Shown: positions 44,054 to 55,580, counted from the stretch's first letter. The stretch: DNA of 64,000 bases from Aquimarina sp. AU58 (GCF_900312745.1 NZ_OMPD01000011.1:1-64000); one strand, 5' to 3'. Notes: generated from the letters alone by a model not told the origin. Numbers and translations: made by a program.

Positions 44054-44243
44054 ATATTTATGTTGGTTAAATGTTTGATTTTTTAAAACGAACTACTGAT
44101 ATTTGCCAACTTTGTGAGGGAGATGAACAAGCTTTAAAAATTTTAATAGTGATTGAAATAATTAGCGAGTAAATTCCTTATCGATCTGCATTAATACAGA
44201 TCTGACCTTTAAAAAGAAATATATCATAAATAGATAAAAATAT

Positions 44244-44666
44244 ATGAGCTTAGATAAAATATTAGCAATTTCGGGTAAACCTGGTTTATATGAGTTAAAA
44301 ACTCAAACTCGAAGTGGGTTTTTAGCAGAATCTTTATTAGATGGAAAAAGGTTGTCGGTAAGCATAAGGCACAATGTAAGTGTGCTTAGCGAAATTGCAA
44401 TTTATACATTTACAGAAGAAGTTCCTTTACGGGAAATCTTTAAAAAGATTTTTGAAAAAGAAAATGGCGAAAAAGCTATAAGTCATAAAGAATCTAAAGA
44501 CAAATTAGAAGCTTATTTTAGCGAAGTGCTACCAGATTATGATGAGGATAGAGTGTATGCTAGCGACATGAAAAAAGTAATTCAATGGTATAATATTTTA
44601 CAATCCAAAGGATTGACAGATTTTGATGAAGCAGAAGAAGAGAAAGTTACTGAAGAAGAAGAATAA
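44244..44666 (+). CDS. DUF5606 domain protein
   Basis: The 140-residue protein starts MSLDKILAISGKPGLYELKTQTRSGF, the DUF5606 signature, followed by FLAESLLDGKRLSVSIRHNVSVLSEIAIYT and an acidic C-terminus. Structures in this family resemble KOW/SH3-like folds, but function is unknown. In Bacteroidetes it often neighbours def, ruvX and mazG, and here it follows ruvX-def. A leader of about 200 bases with a small hairpin precedes it. A terminator follows. Confidence 0.88.
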   Translation: MSLDKILAISGKPGLYELKTQTRSGFLAESLLDGKRLSVSIRHNVSVLSEIAIYTFTEEVPLREIFKKIFEKENGEKAISHKESKDKLEAYFSEVLPDYDEDRVYASDMKKVIQWYNILQSKGLTDFDEAEEEKVTEEEE

Positions 44667-44685
44667 GAACATAATTTTTTATAAT

Positions 44686-44719
44686 AAAATCCTGTCGTGA
44701 GGCAGGATTTTATTTTTTT
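44686..44719 (+). terminator. Rho-independent terminator
   Basis: AAAATCCTG and CAGGATTTT form a nine-base stem followed by ATTTTTTTA, ending the DUF5606 gene. Confidence 0.8.
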
Positions 44720-44823
44720 ATATGTGTTGTGAATTCATTTTCAAATTTTTAAGTTGTTGAAGGAATATGGATAAGTTACATAATATTGATTGATTTTCGA
44801 TGTATGATTTGATGACTTCTTTG

Positions 44824-44831
44824 TATTTTTG
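44824..44831 (+). promoter_or_regulatory. Bacteroidetes-type -7 box
   Basis: TATTTTTG fits TAnnTTTG, 40 bases upstream of the pyrG ATG. Confidence 0.4.
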
Positions 44832-44844
44832 CGCAAAATTTTAA

Positions 44845-46512
<1,668 letters not shown>

Positions 46513-46556
46513 CAATTGGCCAGATAATTGACAACAAAATAACAATATATAATTCT

Positions 46557-46596
46557 AAAAGCCTTTCTGAGTAATCAGATAAAGGCTTTTTATACA
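46557..46596 (+). terminator. Terminator hairpin between pyrG and yidC
   Basis: AAAAGCCTTT and AAAGGCTTTT pair, with an inner CTGA/TCAG, followed by TTTTA. It ends less than 15 bases before the yidC ATG, so it may attenuate read-through into yidC. Confidence 0.7.
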
Positions 46597-46603
46597 TCAA
46601 TAC

Positions 46604-48490
46604 ATGGAAGAAAAGAAATTTGATCTTAATTCGATAATTGGATTTGCACTTATTTTTGGAATCATCGTTTGGATGTTCTATCTAAATCAACCAACTCCAG
46701 AAGAAATTGAGGCAGAAAAAGCTAAAAAAGAACAGTTAGAGTCGGAGACAAAAACAGACAAGGAAAAAACTACAGATTTTGTAAAAGAAAGTGAAGCTAT
46801 CATAGCAAGTCCATCAGATTCTGTTGCATTATCTAATGCAAAATCACAATTAGGAGCATTTTCGTATTCTGCTAGTTTACCTTCGGCCAAAGATGAATTT
46901 ACGAAGATTGAGAATGAAGTTTTGAGCCTTAAAGTAAATAATAGAGGAGGGTATATCTCTGAAGCATTATTAAAAAACTTTAAAACCTATGATTCGGTTC
47001 CTGTGTACCTGATTAAGGATGGGAAAAATGCTTCTTTCAATATTAATTTTGGAACCACAGATAATAGAATCCTAAATACAAAAGATTTATTCTTTGAACC
47101 TACGATAACCAAAAACGGAGAGAATACAATCTTATCTATGAAACTAAAGGTTTCAAATACCAAATTTCTAGAGTATCGATATGAACTGAAACCAGATGAG
47201 TATATGGTTGATTTTACAGTTCGATCTCAAGGGTTACAACAAGTAATTAATAGTGGTCAAACAGTAAACTTAGATTGGCAACTGCAAGGGATAAGACATG
47301 CTAAAAGTGCAGCATATGAAAATCGATATACCGAGGTTTTATATGAATATGATGGTGATAAAGATGACTATTTAGGACAAGGAGAATTTGCAGATGACGA
47401 AGAGCAAGATGTGAGTTGGATAGCTTTTAAGCAACATTTCTTTACTTCTGTGCTGCTAACAGATGCTCCATTCAAAAAAGCATCTTTTACTTCTAAAAAT
47501 ATAGCAAATTCAAGTGAGTTGGATGATAAAGATATAAAAGTAACCAAAGAATTTTCTGCCTCTATGCCTTTAGAACTACAAGGAGGGGAGCTTAATTATT
47601 CAATGGATTGGTATTATGGTCCTACTGATTATAGAATTTTAAATACTTATGAACGTAATCTTGATGAGATAGTACCTCTAGGTTGGGGGATTTTTGGGAT
47701 AATAAATAAGTATTTGTTTATACCGTTTTTTGCGTTTTTAAGTGGTTTTCTACCTTATGGGATCGCTATTATTGTAATGACGATTATTGTACGTATCATT
47801 TTATCTCCTGTTACATACAAGTCATATTTATCACAGGCTAAAATGAAAGTTTTACGACCAGAGATTACAGAAATTAATGAGAAGCATAAGGATAATGCAA
47901 TGAAGAGGCAACAAGAAACAATGGCTCTTTATGGTAAAGCAGGGGTTAACCCAATGAGTGGTTGTTTGCCAGCAGTAATGCAGATTCCTGTTTTTTATGC
48001 CCTATTCAATTTCTTCCCAAGTGCATTTCAATTACGACAAAAAAGTTTCTTGTGGGCAGATGATTTATCTAGCTATGATACTATAGCAGAGCTGCCATTT
48101 ACTATACCTTTTTATGGAGATCATATCAGTTTATTTCCTATACTGGCATCGGTAGCTATTTTTATCTACATGATGATGACTACAGGGCAAACTATGCAAA
48201 CACAACAACCAGGGATGCCTAATATGAAATTTATTATGTATTTATCCCCATTAATGATGTTGTTCTTCTTTAATAACTATGCGAGTGGTTTATCACTATA
48301 CTATTTTATTTCTAACCTAATTACTATAGGGATTATGTTAGTCATTAAAAATGTGATTATTGATGAAGATAAGATTCATGCCAAAATTCAAGAAAATAAG
48401 AAGAAGCCTAAGAAACAAGGTAAGTTCCAGAAAAAGATGAAAGAATTAATGGAACAGGCAGAACAACAACAAAAGACAAAAAAGAAATAA
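46604..48490 (+). CDS. yidC: Membrane protein insertase YidC
   Basis: The 628-residue inner-membrane insertase has a first transmembrane helix at about 9-25. A large periplasmic beta-domain follows (about 90-355), then the conserved five-helix core (about 360-590) with GIAIIVMTIIVRIILSPVTYKSYLSQAKMK and the cytoplasmic helical hairpin. A basic C-terminal tail (KKPKKQGKFQKKMKE) contacts ribosomes. Length fits Bacteroidetes YidC. A terminator follows at 48513-48541. Confidence 0.97.
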   Translation: MEEKKFDLNSIIGFALIFGIIVWMFYLNQPTPEEIEAEKAKKEQLESETKTDKEKTTDFVKESEAIIASPSDSVALSNAKSQLGAFSYSASLPSAKDEFTKIENEVLSLKVNNRGGYISEALLKNFKTYDSVPVYLIKDGKNASFNINFGTTDNRILNTKDLFFEPTITKNGENTILSMKLKVSNTKFLEYRYELKPDEYMVDFTVRSQGLQQVINSGQTVNLDWQLQGIRHAKSAAYENRYTEVLYEYDGDKDDYLGQGEFADDEEQDVSWIAFKQHFFTSVLLTDAPFKKASFTSKNIANSSELDDKDIKVTKEFSASMPLELQGGELNYSMDWYYGPTDYRILNTYERNLDEIVPLGWGIFGIINKYLFIPFFAFLSGFLPYGIAIIVMTIIVRIILSPVTYKSYLSQAKMKVLRPEITEINEKHKDNAMKRQQETMALYGKAGVNPMSGCLPAVMQIPVFYALFNFFPSAFQLRQKSFLWADDLSSYDTIAELPFTIPFYGDHISLFPILASVAIFIYMMMTTGQTMQTQQPGMPNMKFIMYLSPLMMLFFFNNYASGLSLYYFISNLITIGIMLVIKNVIIDEDKIHAKIQENKKKPKKQGKFQKKMKELMEQAEQQQKTKKK

Positions 48491-48512
48491 CCTTAATGTT
48501 GATATATTTTAG

Positions 48513-48541
48513 AAAAGCTCCTGAATAAGGAGCTTTTTTTT
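48513..48541 (+). terminator. Rho-independent terminator after yidC
   Basis: AAAAGCTCCT and AGGAGCTTTT form a ten-base stem with a five-base loop and a T tract. Confidence 0.85.
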
Positions 48542-48637
48542 AATTTAACCTTCGTTTTGTGAATTTGATTTTATAATATTGGTATACTTTTTGGAGATTA
48601 GATGTGTTGAAATAATGTCCCAAATTAAATTGTAGTT

Positions 48638-49327
48638 ATGCGAAGTATATTTTTATTTTGTAGTTTATCTTTTTTTATATGTTACTCTGTTTTAGGTCAA
48701 AAATATAATGCATTTGATGCTAATGGTAAACGACATGGTAAATGGCAAAAAAAATATGAAGGTAGTGAACAGCTACGCTATGAAGGAAAATTTGATCACG
48801 GAAAAGAAATAGGAGAATTTAAATTTTATCAACCTAACGGAGGTAGTTCTCCTACAGCAATTAAGTTGTTTTCTAAAAGTAGCGATACTGTTAGGGTTAC
48901 ATACTTTACTCAAAAAAGGAAAGTAATAAGTGAGGGCCAGATGATTGGTAAAAACCGTATAGGAATATGGAAATATTACCATAAAGGATCCGATAAGATC
49001 ATGATGACTGAGCAATACCAATCTGGAAAATTAGATGGAGAACAACTTACCTATTTTGAAAATGGCCAGTTAACCGAAAAAACTTCGTATATCAATGGCA
49101 AGCAAAACGGAAAAAGAACTATGTACTCTGATACGGGTGTGATTATAAAAGAATTTACCTATGATAATGATCAATTACATGGGGTTACTAAGTATTATGA
49201 CACAAACGGAGTATTGATTATCGAAGGAAATTATAAAAGAGGACGTAAAGATGGTATGTGGAAATACTATAAAGAAGGAAAACTCTCTGAACAAAAATTA
49301 TTCCCGGTTCAAAAAAGAGGGTTTTAA
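48638..49327 (+). CDS. MORN-repeat/YwqK-like secreted protein
   Basis: The 229-residue protein has a signal peptide (MRSIFLFCSLSFFICYSVLGQ). Repeats of about 23 residues follow: GKRHGKWQKKYEGSEQLRYEG, GEQLTYFENGQLTEKTSYING and so on, with GxYxxG/NGxL patterns typical of MORN_2/YwqK family proteins. Some members are annotated as antitoxins (LXG immunity in Bacillus), but no toxin is next to it. Probably a periplasmic or surface protein of unknown role. A terminator follows. Confidence 0.8.
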   Translation: MRSIFLFCSLSFFICYSVLGQKYNAFDANGKRHGKWQKKYEGSEQLRYEGKFDHGKEIGEFKFYQPNGGSSPTAIKLFSKSSDTVRVTYFTQKRKVISEGQMIGKNRIGIWKYYHKGSDKIMMTEQYQSGKLDGEQLTYFENGQLTEKTSYINGKQNGKRTMYSDTGVIIKEFTYDNDQLHGVTKYYDTNGVLIIEGNYKRGRKDGMWKYYKEGKLSEQKLFPVQKRGF

Positions 49328-49363
49328 GATTGATATATAAAATATCGGTATAGATAAAACCAT

Positions 49364-49391
49364 AAAGCATTGCGCTAGCATTGCTTTTTTT
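49364..49391 (+). terminator. Rho-independent terminator
   Basis: AAAGCATTGC and GCATTGCTTT pair with one internal mismatch and a GCTA loop, followed by TTTTTA. It ends the MORN-repeat gene. Confidence 0.65.
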
Positions 49392-49397
49392 ATTTAT

Positions 49398-49405
49398 TAC
49401 TTTTG
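49398..49405 (+). promoter_or_regulatory. Bacteroidetes-type -7 box
   Basis: TACTTTTG fits TAnnTTTG, 34 bases upstream of the mnmA ATG, just after the preceding terminator. Confidence 0.45.
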
Positions 49406-49439
49406 CATAAAATTTTAAAGATTAAATACAGCATTTTTG

Positions 49440-50627
49440 ATGAAGAGAGTAATCGTAGGATTATCGGGTGGAGTTGATTCTAGTGTTGCCGCATATTTAC
49501 TTAAAGAACAGGGATATGAAGTTATTGGCTTGTTTATGAAAAACTGGCATGATGACTCCGTTACGATATCCGATGAATGTCCTTGGTTAGATGATAGTAA
49601 TGATGCATTATTGGTAGCAGAAAAATTAGGAATACCATTTCAGACAGTTGATCTTAGTGAAGAGTATAAGGAACGTATAGTTGATTATATGTTCAATGAA
49701 TATGAGAAAGGACGTACACCTAATCCGGATGTATTGTGCAATCGTGAAATTAAATTTGATGTTTTCCTAAAAATTGCGTTATCTCTTGGAGCAGATTATG
49801 TGGCTACAGGGCATTATTGCAGGAAGGATACTATTGTAAAAGATGGAAAAGAAGTATATCGTTTATTAGAAGGAAAAGACCCTAATAAAGATCAATCCTA
49901 TTTTTTATGTCAACTATCTCAGGAACAACTGGCAAAAACGCTTTTTCCTGTAGGTGAATTACTGAAGCCCGAAGTTAGAGATATTGCCAAAGCGCAAGGT
50001 TTAGCAACCGCAAATAAAAAGGACTCTCAGGGATTATGCTTTATCGGGAAAGTTAGATTGCCAGAATTTCTTCAACAAAAATTACAACCAAAACAAGGAA
50101 ATATTATTGAAGTATCTCCTTCAGAAAAAAAATATCACCGAGAACATCCTCAATTTGTATCCAAAAGAGAGGAATTAGAGTTTTTATCTAATAAATATAC
50201 GTATGATATTAATGATGGTAAGGTAGTAGGAAAACATCAGGGCGCACATTTCTATACTAAAGGACAACGCAAAGGGTTGGCTGTTGGAGGTACACCAGAA
50301 CCACTTTTTGTAATAGAAACCGATGTAGAAACGAATACTATTTATACGGGGCAGGGAAAAAGACACCCTGGGTTATATAGAAAAGCTTTGTTTATAGCTT
50401 TAGAAGAGCTGCATTGGGTGAGAGATGATCTTAAATTAATGATAGATGAAGAGTTAGAAGTAATGGCGAGAATTCGATATAGACAACCGTTAGAGAAAGC
50501 AACATTGTATAGGGTCGACTCTGGGGTTTATGTGGTTTTTGAAAATGATCAAAGCGCAATAACCGAAGGTCAATTTGTGGCATGGTATATCGAAGATGAA
50601 TTAGTTGGGTCTGGAGTGATCTCATAA
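49440..50627 (+). CDS. mnmA: tRNA 2-thiouridylase
   Basis: The ~395-residue enzyme makes 2-thiouridine at the wobble base of Lys, Glu and Gln tRNAs. The PP-loop is [15 protein letters not shown]. Catalytic cysteines are C100 ([12 protein letters not shown]) and C200 (SQGLCFIGK). The C-terminal domain carries the beta-barrel ([21 protein letters not shown]). I chose the ATG at 49440 over a TTG three bases earlier. It is followed by the FMN enzyme gene 27 bases later. Confidence 0.96.
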   Translation: MKRVIVGLSGGVDSSVAAYLLKEQGYEVIGLFMKNWHDDSVTISDECPWLDDSNDALLVAEKLGIPFQTVDLSEEYKERIVDYMFNEYEKGRTPNPDVLCNREIKFDVFLKIALSLGADYVATGHYCRKDTIVKDGKEVYRLLEGKDPNKDQSYFLCQLSQEQLAKTLFPVGELLKPEVRDIAKAQGLATANKKDSQGLCFIGKVRLPEFLQQKLQPKQGNIIEVSPSEKKYHREHPQFVSKREELEFLSNKYTYDINDGKVVGKHQGAHFYTKGQRKGLAVGGTPEPLFVIETDVETNTIYTGQGKRHPGLYRKALFIALEELHWVRDDLKLMIDEELEVMARIRYRQPLEKATLYRVDSGVYVVFENDQSAITEGQFVAWYIEDELVGSGVIS

Positions 50628-50654
50628 AAATTAAACTACACATATTTATATAGT

Positions 50655-51599
50655 ATGAACAAAATTAAAGAGCTATTTAATATTCAATACCCAATAATAC
50701 AAGGAGGGATGATATGGGCAAGTGGTTGGAGATTAGCAAGTGCAGTGAGTAACTCAGGAGGATTGGGGCTTATAGGATCGGGATCTATGTATCCAGATGT
50801 GCTTAGGGAGCATATTCAAAAATGCAAAAAAGCAACCAGTAAACCTTTTGGGGTAAATATTCCGATGTTATATCCCAATTTGGAAGAGGCTATACAAATT
50901 ATCATCGAAGAAGATGTAAAAATAGTATTTACCTCTGCCGGAAATCCAAAAATATATACGTCCTACCTTAAAGAAAAAGGAATTACGGTAGTACATGTGG
51001 TAAGTAGCCTTAAATTTGCTTTAAAAGCACAAGAGGCTGGTGTTGATGCAGTGGTAGCAGAAGGGTTTGAAGCAGGAGGACATAATGGACGAGATGAGAC
51101 TACTACACTGGCATTGATTCCTATGGTTAAAGAAAGAATAAACGTTCCTTTAATCGCGGCTGGAGGTATTGCTACAGGTGCAGCTATGTATGCCGTTATG
51201 GCTCTGGGGGCAGATGGTGTTCAGGTAGGAAGTCGCTTTGTAGCAAGTGAGGAAGCATCTTCGCATATCGATTTTAAAAATATGGTGGTCGAAGCAAAAG
51301 AAGGGGATACACAACTTACTCTAAAGGAGTTAGCGCCGGTAAGGCTACTTAAAAATAAATTTTATCAGGATGTAGCAGCATTATATACTACTGCACCTTC
51401 GGTAGATGAGTTAAAAACACTATTAGGACGTGCCAGAGCAAAAAGAGGTATGTTTGAAGGAGATCTAACCGAAGGAGAGTTAGAGATAGGACAAGTGTCA
51501 GGATTAATTCATGAAATCAAGCCTGCTGGAATCATAATAGAAGATATGATCACAGAATTCAATACTGTACAGTGTAAAATGAACGATGTTTCTCTATAA
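50655..51599 (+). CDS. Nitronate monooxygenase/2-nitropropane dioxygenase family
   Basis: The 314-residue TIM-barrel flavoprotein has the family start YPIIQGGMIWASGWRLASAVSNSGG, the AEGFEAGGHNGRDE active-site loop with the catalytic His, and the FMN-binding LIAAGGIATGAAMYAVMALGADGVQVGSRF. Members oxidise alkyl nitronates or reduce enoyl-ACP (FabK). The exact role is unclear. It follows mnmA by 27 bases and may be cotranscribed. It converges with the next gene, 10 bases apart. Confidence 0.88.
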   Translation: MNKIKELFNIQYPIIQGGMIWASGWRLASAVSNSGGLGLIGSGSMYPDVLREHIQKCKKATSKPFGVNIPMLYPNLEEAIQIIIEEDVKIVFTSAGNPKIYTSYLKEKGITVVHVVSSLKFALKAQEAGVDAVVAEGFEAGGHNGRDETTTLALIPMVKERINVPLIAAGGIATGAAMYAVMALGADGVQVGSRFVASEEASSHIDFKNMVVEAKEGDTQLTLKELAPVRLLKNKFYQDVAALYTTAPSVDELKTLLGRARAKRGMFEGDLTEGELEIGQVSGLIHEIKPAGIIIEDMITEFNTVQCKMNDVSL

Positions 51600-51609
51600 A
51601 AATATTTTT

Positions 51610-52911
51610 TTATTCCGAAATAAGACAAGTAATATGTTGCTCGCAGATATTTAGTGTATTATAAGAATTTATACGTTGCTGTATGGTTCGTATTGTTTCT
51701 AGGTATTTATCTGTACCTAATATTTTCTCGGTAGCATTTTGTATTGTAACTACTCGAGGTTTTTCTGTTTTTAGATCGATACTGATTCCAGAATAATCCA
51801 TTCTGGAACAGATCTCATTTTTACCTTCATTAACTCCTGCAGTAATCATTGGTACACCGTGTTTAATACTAAGTAAGGCACTGCCATACCCTCCATTCAT
51901 AATAAAAACATCTATATGTGGCATTACAGCATCATAAGCTATAAAATCTTCGATATAATAATGTTGTTGAGGATATCGTTTTTGTAAACCTTTAGTGTCG
52001 GTATAGCTTGTAGCTACCAGAACTATGTAATTTGAATCTTTAAAAGCTTCTAGTGATGGAATAATAAGCTTTTCTAGATTTTTTTCTACAGTTCCCTGAG
52101 ATACCAATATGACTTTTTTAGAGGTGTCTAGAATAGCACTCCAATCTTTTTTTATCTTTTGATTTTTGTTATTAGTTTGAACTTGTAGTGCACCAACATA
52201 TTTTATAGAAGCCGGAAGACTATACCTTGGGTAATCGATTTCAGGAATCCCATTTTGCAAAAAGACATCCGATTGTAAAGGGGCTATATCAAAAATAGTT
52301 AGATTTTCTTCTTCGGGTAAACCCAATGAACGCAACAACTGATTATATGCAACTCTTGTTTCGTCAAAAATAAGTTTGTCCGCCATTAGCTTTATAAAAT
52401 TCTGTTTTCTCTTACCAAAAAATGATGTAGCAGGCTGATGACCAATGCCGTATAAAGGAATATCGGGTGCAGAAAGTGCTAAAGGTACGACTCCTATGCT
52501 AGCAATAGGCACATTAAGTTTTTTCTTAACAATAGATCCTGGGAAAGTGTTGTCGCATACCAAAATGTCAAATGGAAAAACGTCATATATTTCTGCTATA
52601 TCTTCATAGTAGCCTTTCATTCTATTAATAAACAGATTAATGATATCAAACTTAATATGCGCAATTCCTTTTAGCTTTTTTCGATCAGGATACATTTGAT
52701 CTATTTCCTCTATTTTAAGTTCCTGTGCATTTCGAAATGGTAAATACGGTATTCCCATTTGATGTAGCTTGTTTTTATACCCCTCTCCTGTATACCATCT
52801 TACATCATATCCTTTTGTTTTGAGATGGATTGCTATAGCTGTCATAGGATTAAAATGTCCATCTGCGGGTATACACGCGAAAAGAATTTTTTTTTGAGAC
52901 ATCAATGTCAT
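51610..52911 (-). CDS. MGT-type GT1 glycosyltransferase
   Basis: The 433-residue enzyme has the GT1 N-terminal ILFACIPADGHFNPMTAIAIHL motif and the C-domain donor site ITAGVNEGKNEICSRMDYSG (the macrolide-type NxxN(E/Q) pattern). VILVSQGTVEKNLEKLIIPSLEAF links the domains. Related enzymes glycosylate small molecules such as macrolides, flavonoids or carotenoids. The start could also be an ATG three codons later. It stands alone, not in a biosynthetic cluster, so the substrate is unknown. Confidence 0.85.
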   Translation of the reverse strand: MTLMSQKKILFACIPADGHFNPMTAIAIHLKTKGYDVRWYTGEGYKNKLHQMGIPYLPFRNAQELKIEEIDQMYPDRKKLKGIAHIKFDIINLFINRMKGYYEDIAEIYDVFPFDILVCDNTFPGSIVKKKLNVPIASIGVVPLALSAPDIPLYGIGHQPATSFFGKRKQNFIKLMADKLIFDETRVAYNQLLRSLGLPEEENLTIFDIAPLQSDVFLQNGIPEIDYPRYSLPASIKYVGALQVQTNNKNQKIKKDWSAILDTSKKVILVSQGTVEKNLEKLIIPSLEAFKDSNYIVLVATSYTDTKGLQKRYPQQHYYIEDFIAYDAVMPHIDVFIMNGGYGSALLSIKHGVPMITAGVNEGKNEICSRMDYSGISIDLKTEKPRVVTIQNATEKILGTDKYLETIRTIQQRINSYNTLNICEQHITCLISE

Positions 52912-52979
52912 TAAGAAATGTTTTTTAGGAGGGTAAAATTATAATATATTAAAACTAAACCTAATTTTTGATAAAACAT

Positions 52980-52987
52980 TACTTTTG
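52980..52987 (+). promoter_or_regulatory. Bacteroidetes-type -7 box
   Basis: TACTTTTG fits TAnnTTTG, 14 bases before the mazG ATG. Confidence 0.45.
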
Positions 52988-53001
52988 AAATAAAAAGATA
53001 A

Positions 53002-53775
53002 ATGAACTCAAGAAAAGATCAGCTTCTGGCTTTTGATAGGTTATTAACTATCATGAATGAGCTTCGTGAGCAATGTCCGTGGGATAAAAAGCAAACATTT
53101 CAGTCGTTAAGACATTTAACTATAGAAGAGACTTATGAGCTTGGTGATGCAATTCTGGATAATGATCTGGAAGAAATAAAAAAAGAGCTTGGAGATTTGC
53201 TATTACATATCGTGTTTTATGCTAAAATTGGGAGTGAAACAAAAGCTTTTGATATTGCAGATGTTGCCAACGAGATTTGTGAAAAATTAGTTCATAGACA
53301 TCCTCATATTTATGGAGATGTTACTGTTGATAATGAGGAGGATGTAAAGCGTAATTGGGAAAATTTAAAGCTTAAAGAAGGAAAAAATAGCGTTCTCGAA
53401 GGGGTTCCTCAATCTTTACCAGCAATGGTAAAGGCAAGTAGGATTCAGGATAAAGTGGCCGGAGTGGGGTTTGACTGGGAAGAACCTTATCAGGTATTTG
53501 AAAAACTTAAAGAAGAACTTAATGAATTACAACACGAAATAGAAGTAGAGGATCAGGAAAAAATAGAATCAGAATTTGGAGATGTTCTTTTTTCTATGAT
53601 TAATTATGCTCGTTTTCTTAAGGTAAACCCAGAAGATTCATTAGAGCGTACGAACAAAAAATTTATAAAGAGGTTTCAGTATCTAGAGTCAAAAGCAAAA
53701 GAAAATAATAAAAGCCTTAAAGATATGACACTTGCTGAAATGGATGTTTTTTGGGAAGAAGCAAAAAAACTATAA
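53002..53775 (+). CDS. mazG: Nucleoside triphosphate pyrophosphohydrolase MazG
   Basis: The 257-residue enzyme hydrolyses NTPs to NMP plus pyrophosphate. It has two MazG repeats: EETYELGDAI...ELGDLLLHIVFYAKI and ELNELQHEIE...EFGDVLFSMINYARFL, each with the EExxE/ExxD metal-binding pattern, and starts RLLTIMNELREQCPWDKKQT as in E. coli MazG. It probably limits aberrant nucleotides or modulates the stringent response. Monocistronic. Confidence 0.95.
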   Translation: MNSRKDQLLAFDRLLTIMNELREQCPWDKKQTFQSLRHLTIEETYELGDAILDNDLEEIKKELGDLLLHIVFYAKIGSETKAFDIADVANEICEKLVHRHPHIYGDVTVDNEEDVKRNWENLKLKEGKNSVLEGVPQSLPAMVKASRIQDKVAGVGFDWEEPYQVFEKLKEELNELQHEIEVEDQEKIESEFGDVLFSMINYARFLKVNPEDSLERTNKKFIKRFQYLESKAKENNKSLKDMTLAEMDVFWEEAKKL

Positions 53776-53930
53776 TCATATTTATGAGGTCTGTTACTCC
53801 TATATATTCTTACCAAGTTTTTTATTTGTATGTTAGAACATAGAAATAACTGGTTTTTTGACAAGAAATAGATTAACAGATACTGTTTTTACACTTTTTT
53901 TTTATGGTTTTTACTTATTTTTTTGTCTTG

Positions 53931-53956
53931 AAAAACCTGTAGACACTGGTTTTTTA
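53931..53956 (+). terminator. Possible terminator/attenuator
   Basis: AAAAACC and GGTTTTT pair around a ten-base loop, followed by T. It lies 155 bases after mazG and about 90 bases before the AraC-type regulator, so it may serve either. Confidence 0.4.
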
Positions 53957-54044
53957 GGTAAAATATTATCGGGACACTCTTCTGTAACAATTTTTTAACA
54001 GAAAGAAATCGTAAATTAGTGGCTAAATTCATCATCAATCAATC

Positions 54045-55580
54045 GTGAGGCTAACTCAAAGAAGAACAATATTAACATACTTGTTTTTCATCTTTATTTT
54101 GTTCATTCCTTTAAAAGGATATTGTTTCTTTATTGGAACAAGTGAGAGAAATGAGGATGAGAATTCTTATAAGCTATTATTTTATAAAGATCAGTTTTCT
54201 AATAGGTCAGATTTTGTATTTACCACAGAAGCTGATCAAGTTGTAATACAAGAAAAAATAACTGATTCTACAGCTATATTCAAAGAACTGGCATTTTCTT
54301 ATGCTAAAATTGATCAGCCCAAATTAGCTTGTGAGTTTATTGAAAAGTATATTAGATCAACTCTTGATGTAACTTTTGTTGGTCATAGTAATTTTGACCA
54401 AATAAGTACATCAGATTCTCATAAACAACTTGCAGAGAAATATCTAAAACAATTTGGCTGGCTTGCCCTCTTTTGTTTTTATATTTCCTTTGTAGGTTTT
54501 TTTATAACTATAGTATTAAATTTTCGTAAAGGCACGGATAAGACAGCTAGTTTGTTAATGAGTATTTTTGTACTCCTGAATTCATGTTTCATGGCCCATT
54601 TGGGACTGTATTTTATGAATTATGAATATTATTGGCCGCATACATTATTTATGTTTTCTACGTTTGGGCTATTATATGGTCCTATTATATATTTTTATTT
54701 TAAAAGAGCCTCGCAAAACTATAAGTTCAAACGCTTGGATCTATTACACTTGGTACCGACCATATTTCTGGTGCTATTGTTGTTACCTGTTTATTTATTG
54801 CCTGCAGAAGAAAAACTTAGAATGGTTATACATTATGAACGACCATACCTTACTTTAATTTCAGTTGCTAAGCTATTATCTTTGTTAATTTATGGTATTT
54901 TAATGGTTAATGTTTATGTTCGGAGAGTTAAGGAAAAGTTCTATTTTTCGAAACAGCTAATTAACTGGCAGCGAAACATAATGATATTTTGTGCTGTATA
55001 TATATTGTCATATGCGATATATGCATTTTTAAATGTATTGCATTTGGCTAGTGGATTTTTGTTTAACGTACAGGTAGTTTCGCTAGCAGTTATGGTCCTA
55101 TATATTAGCTACTCTGCATTTGTTCAACCTTCACTATTTGGGAAATTAAGAATAGTAAAATCGGAAGATGAAAAAGAAGAAAAAATACTAAAAAATACAA
55201 ATAGTAAATACGAAAAATCAGGACTAACACCAAGTTTGTCACTAGAACTTAAAGTAAAGTTGTTGTATTTACTCAAAGAAGAGAAAATTTATAAACAAAA
55301 TGATATTACTCTTCATAAAGTTTCACTATTACTAGATACTACAAGACACAATACTTCTCAGATTATAAATGAACATTTCGAACTTAATTTTTTTGAATTA
55401 ATCAATAAATATAGAATAGAAGAAGCTAAAGAGATTTTAAAAGGAGAGAAGCATAAAGGTTTTAATATTATTGATGTGGCTTATGAAGTAGGCTTTAATA
55501 ATAAAGTTACTTTTAACAAATCGTTTAAAAAATACAACCAAATTACTCCCTCAGAATATTTAAAACGATTTGTAGCATAG
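54045..55580 (+). CDS. Membrane-embedded AraC-type regulator
   Basis: The 511-residue protein starts at a GTG. An N-terminal hydrophobic segment (about 10-28) is followed by a soluble region to ~135, then about seven transmembrane helices (138-375). The C-terminal HTH_18 AraC domain (about 410-511) includes KVSLLLDTTRHNTSQIINEHF and GFNIIDVAYEVGFNNKVTFN. It likely senses a signal at the membrane and controls the adjacent SusC/SusD genes. A decayed relative of its DNA-binding domain lies at 60750-61105, before a second SusC. Confidence 0.85.
   Translation: MRLTQRRTILTYLFFIFILFIPLKGYCFFIGTSERNEDENSYKLLFYKDQFSNRSDFVFTTEADQVVIQEKITDSTAIFKELAFSYAKIDQPKLACEFIEKYIRSTLDVTFVGHSNFDQISTSDSHKQLAEKYLKQFGWLALFCFYISFVGFFITIVLNFRKGTDKTASLLMSIFVLLNSCFMAHLGLYFMNYEYYWPHTLFMFSTFGLLYGPIIYFYFKRASQNYKFKRLDLLHLVPTIFLVLLLLPVYLLPAEEKLRMVIHYERPYLTLISVAKLLSLLIYGILMVNVYVRRVKEKFYFSKQLINWQRNIMIFCAVYILSYAIYAFLNVLHLASGFLFNVQVVSLAVMVLYISYSAFVQPSLFGKLRIVKSEDEKEEKILKNTNSKYEKSGLTPSLSLELKVKLLYLLKEEKIYKQNDITLHKVSLLLDTTRHNTSQIINEHFELNFFELINKYRIEEAKEILKGEKHKGFNIIDVAYEVGFNNKVTFNKSFKKYNQITPSEYLKRFVA

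Noticed and set aside
48638..49327. YwqK-like protein considered as an antitoxin in a toxin-antitoxin pair
   Set aside because: Has a secretion signal, MORN-type repeats and its own terminator, and no toxin neighbour.
53849..53955. Direct repeat ACTGGTTTTTT at 53849-53859 and 53945-53955
   Set aside because: Short, T-rich and within an AT-rich gap; could easily be chance, and the second copy is part of a hairpin.
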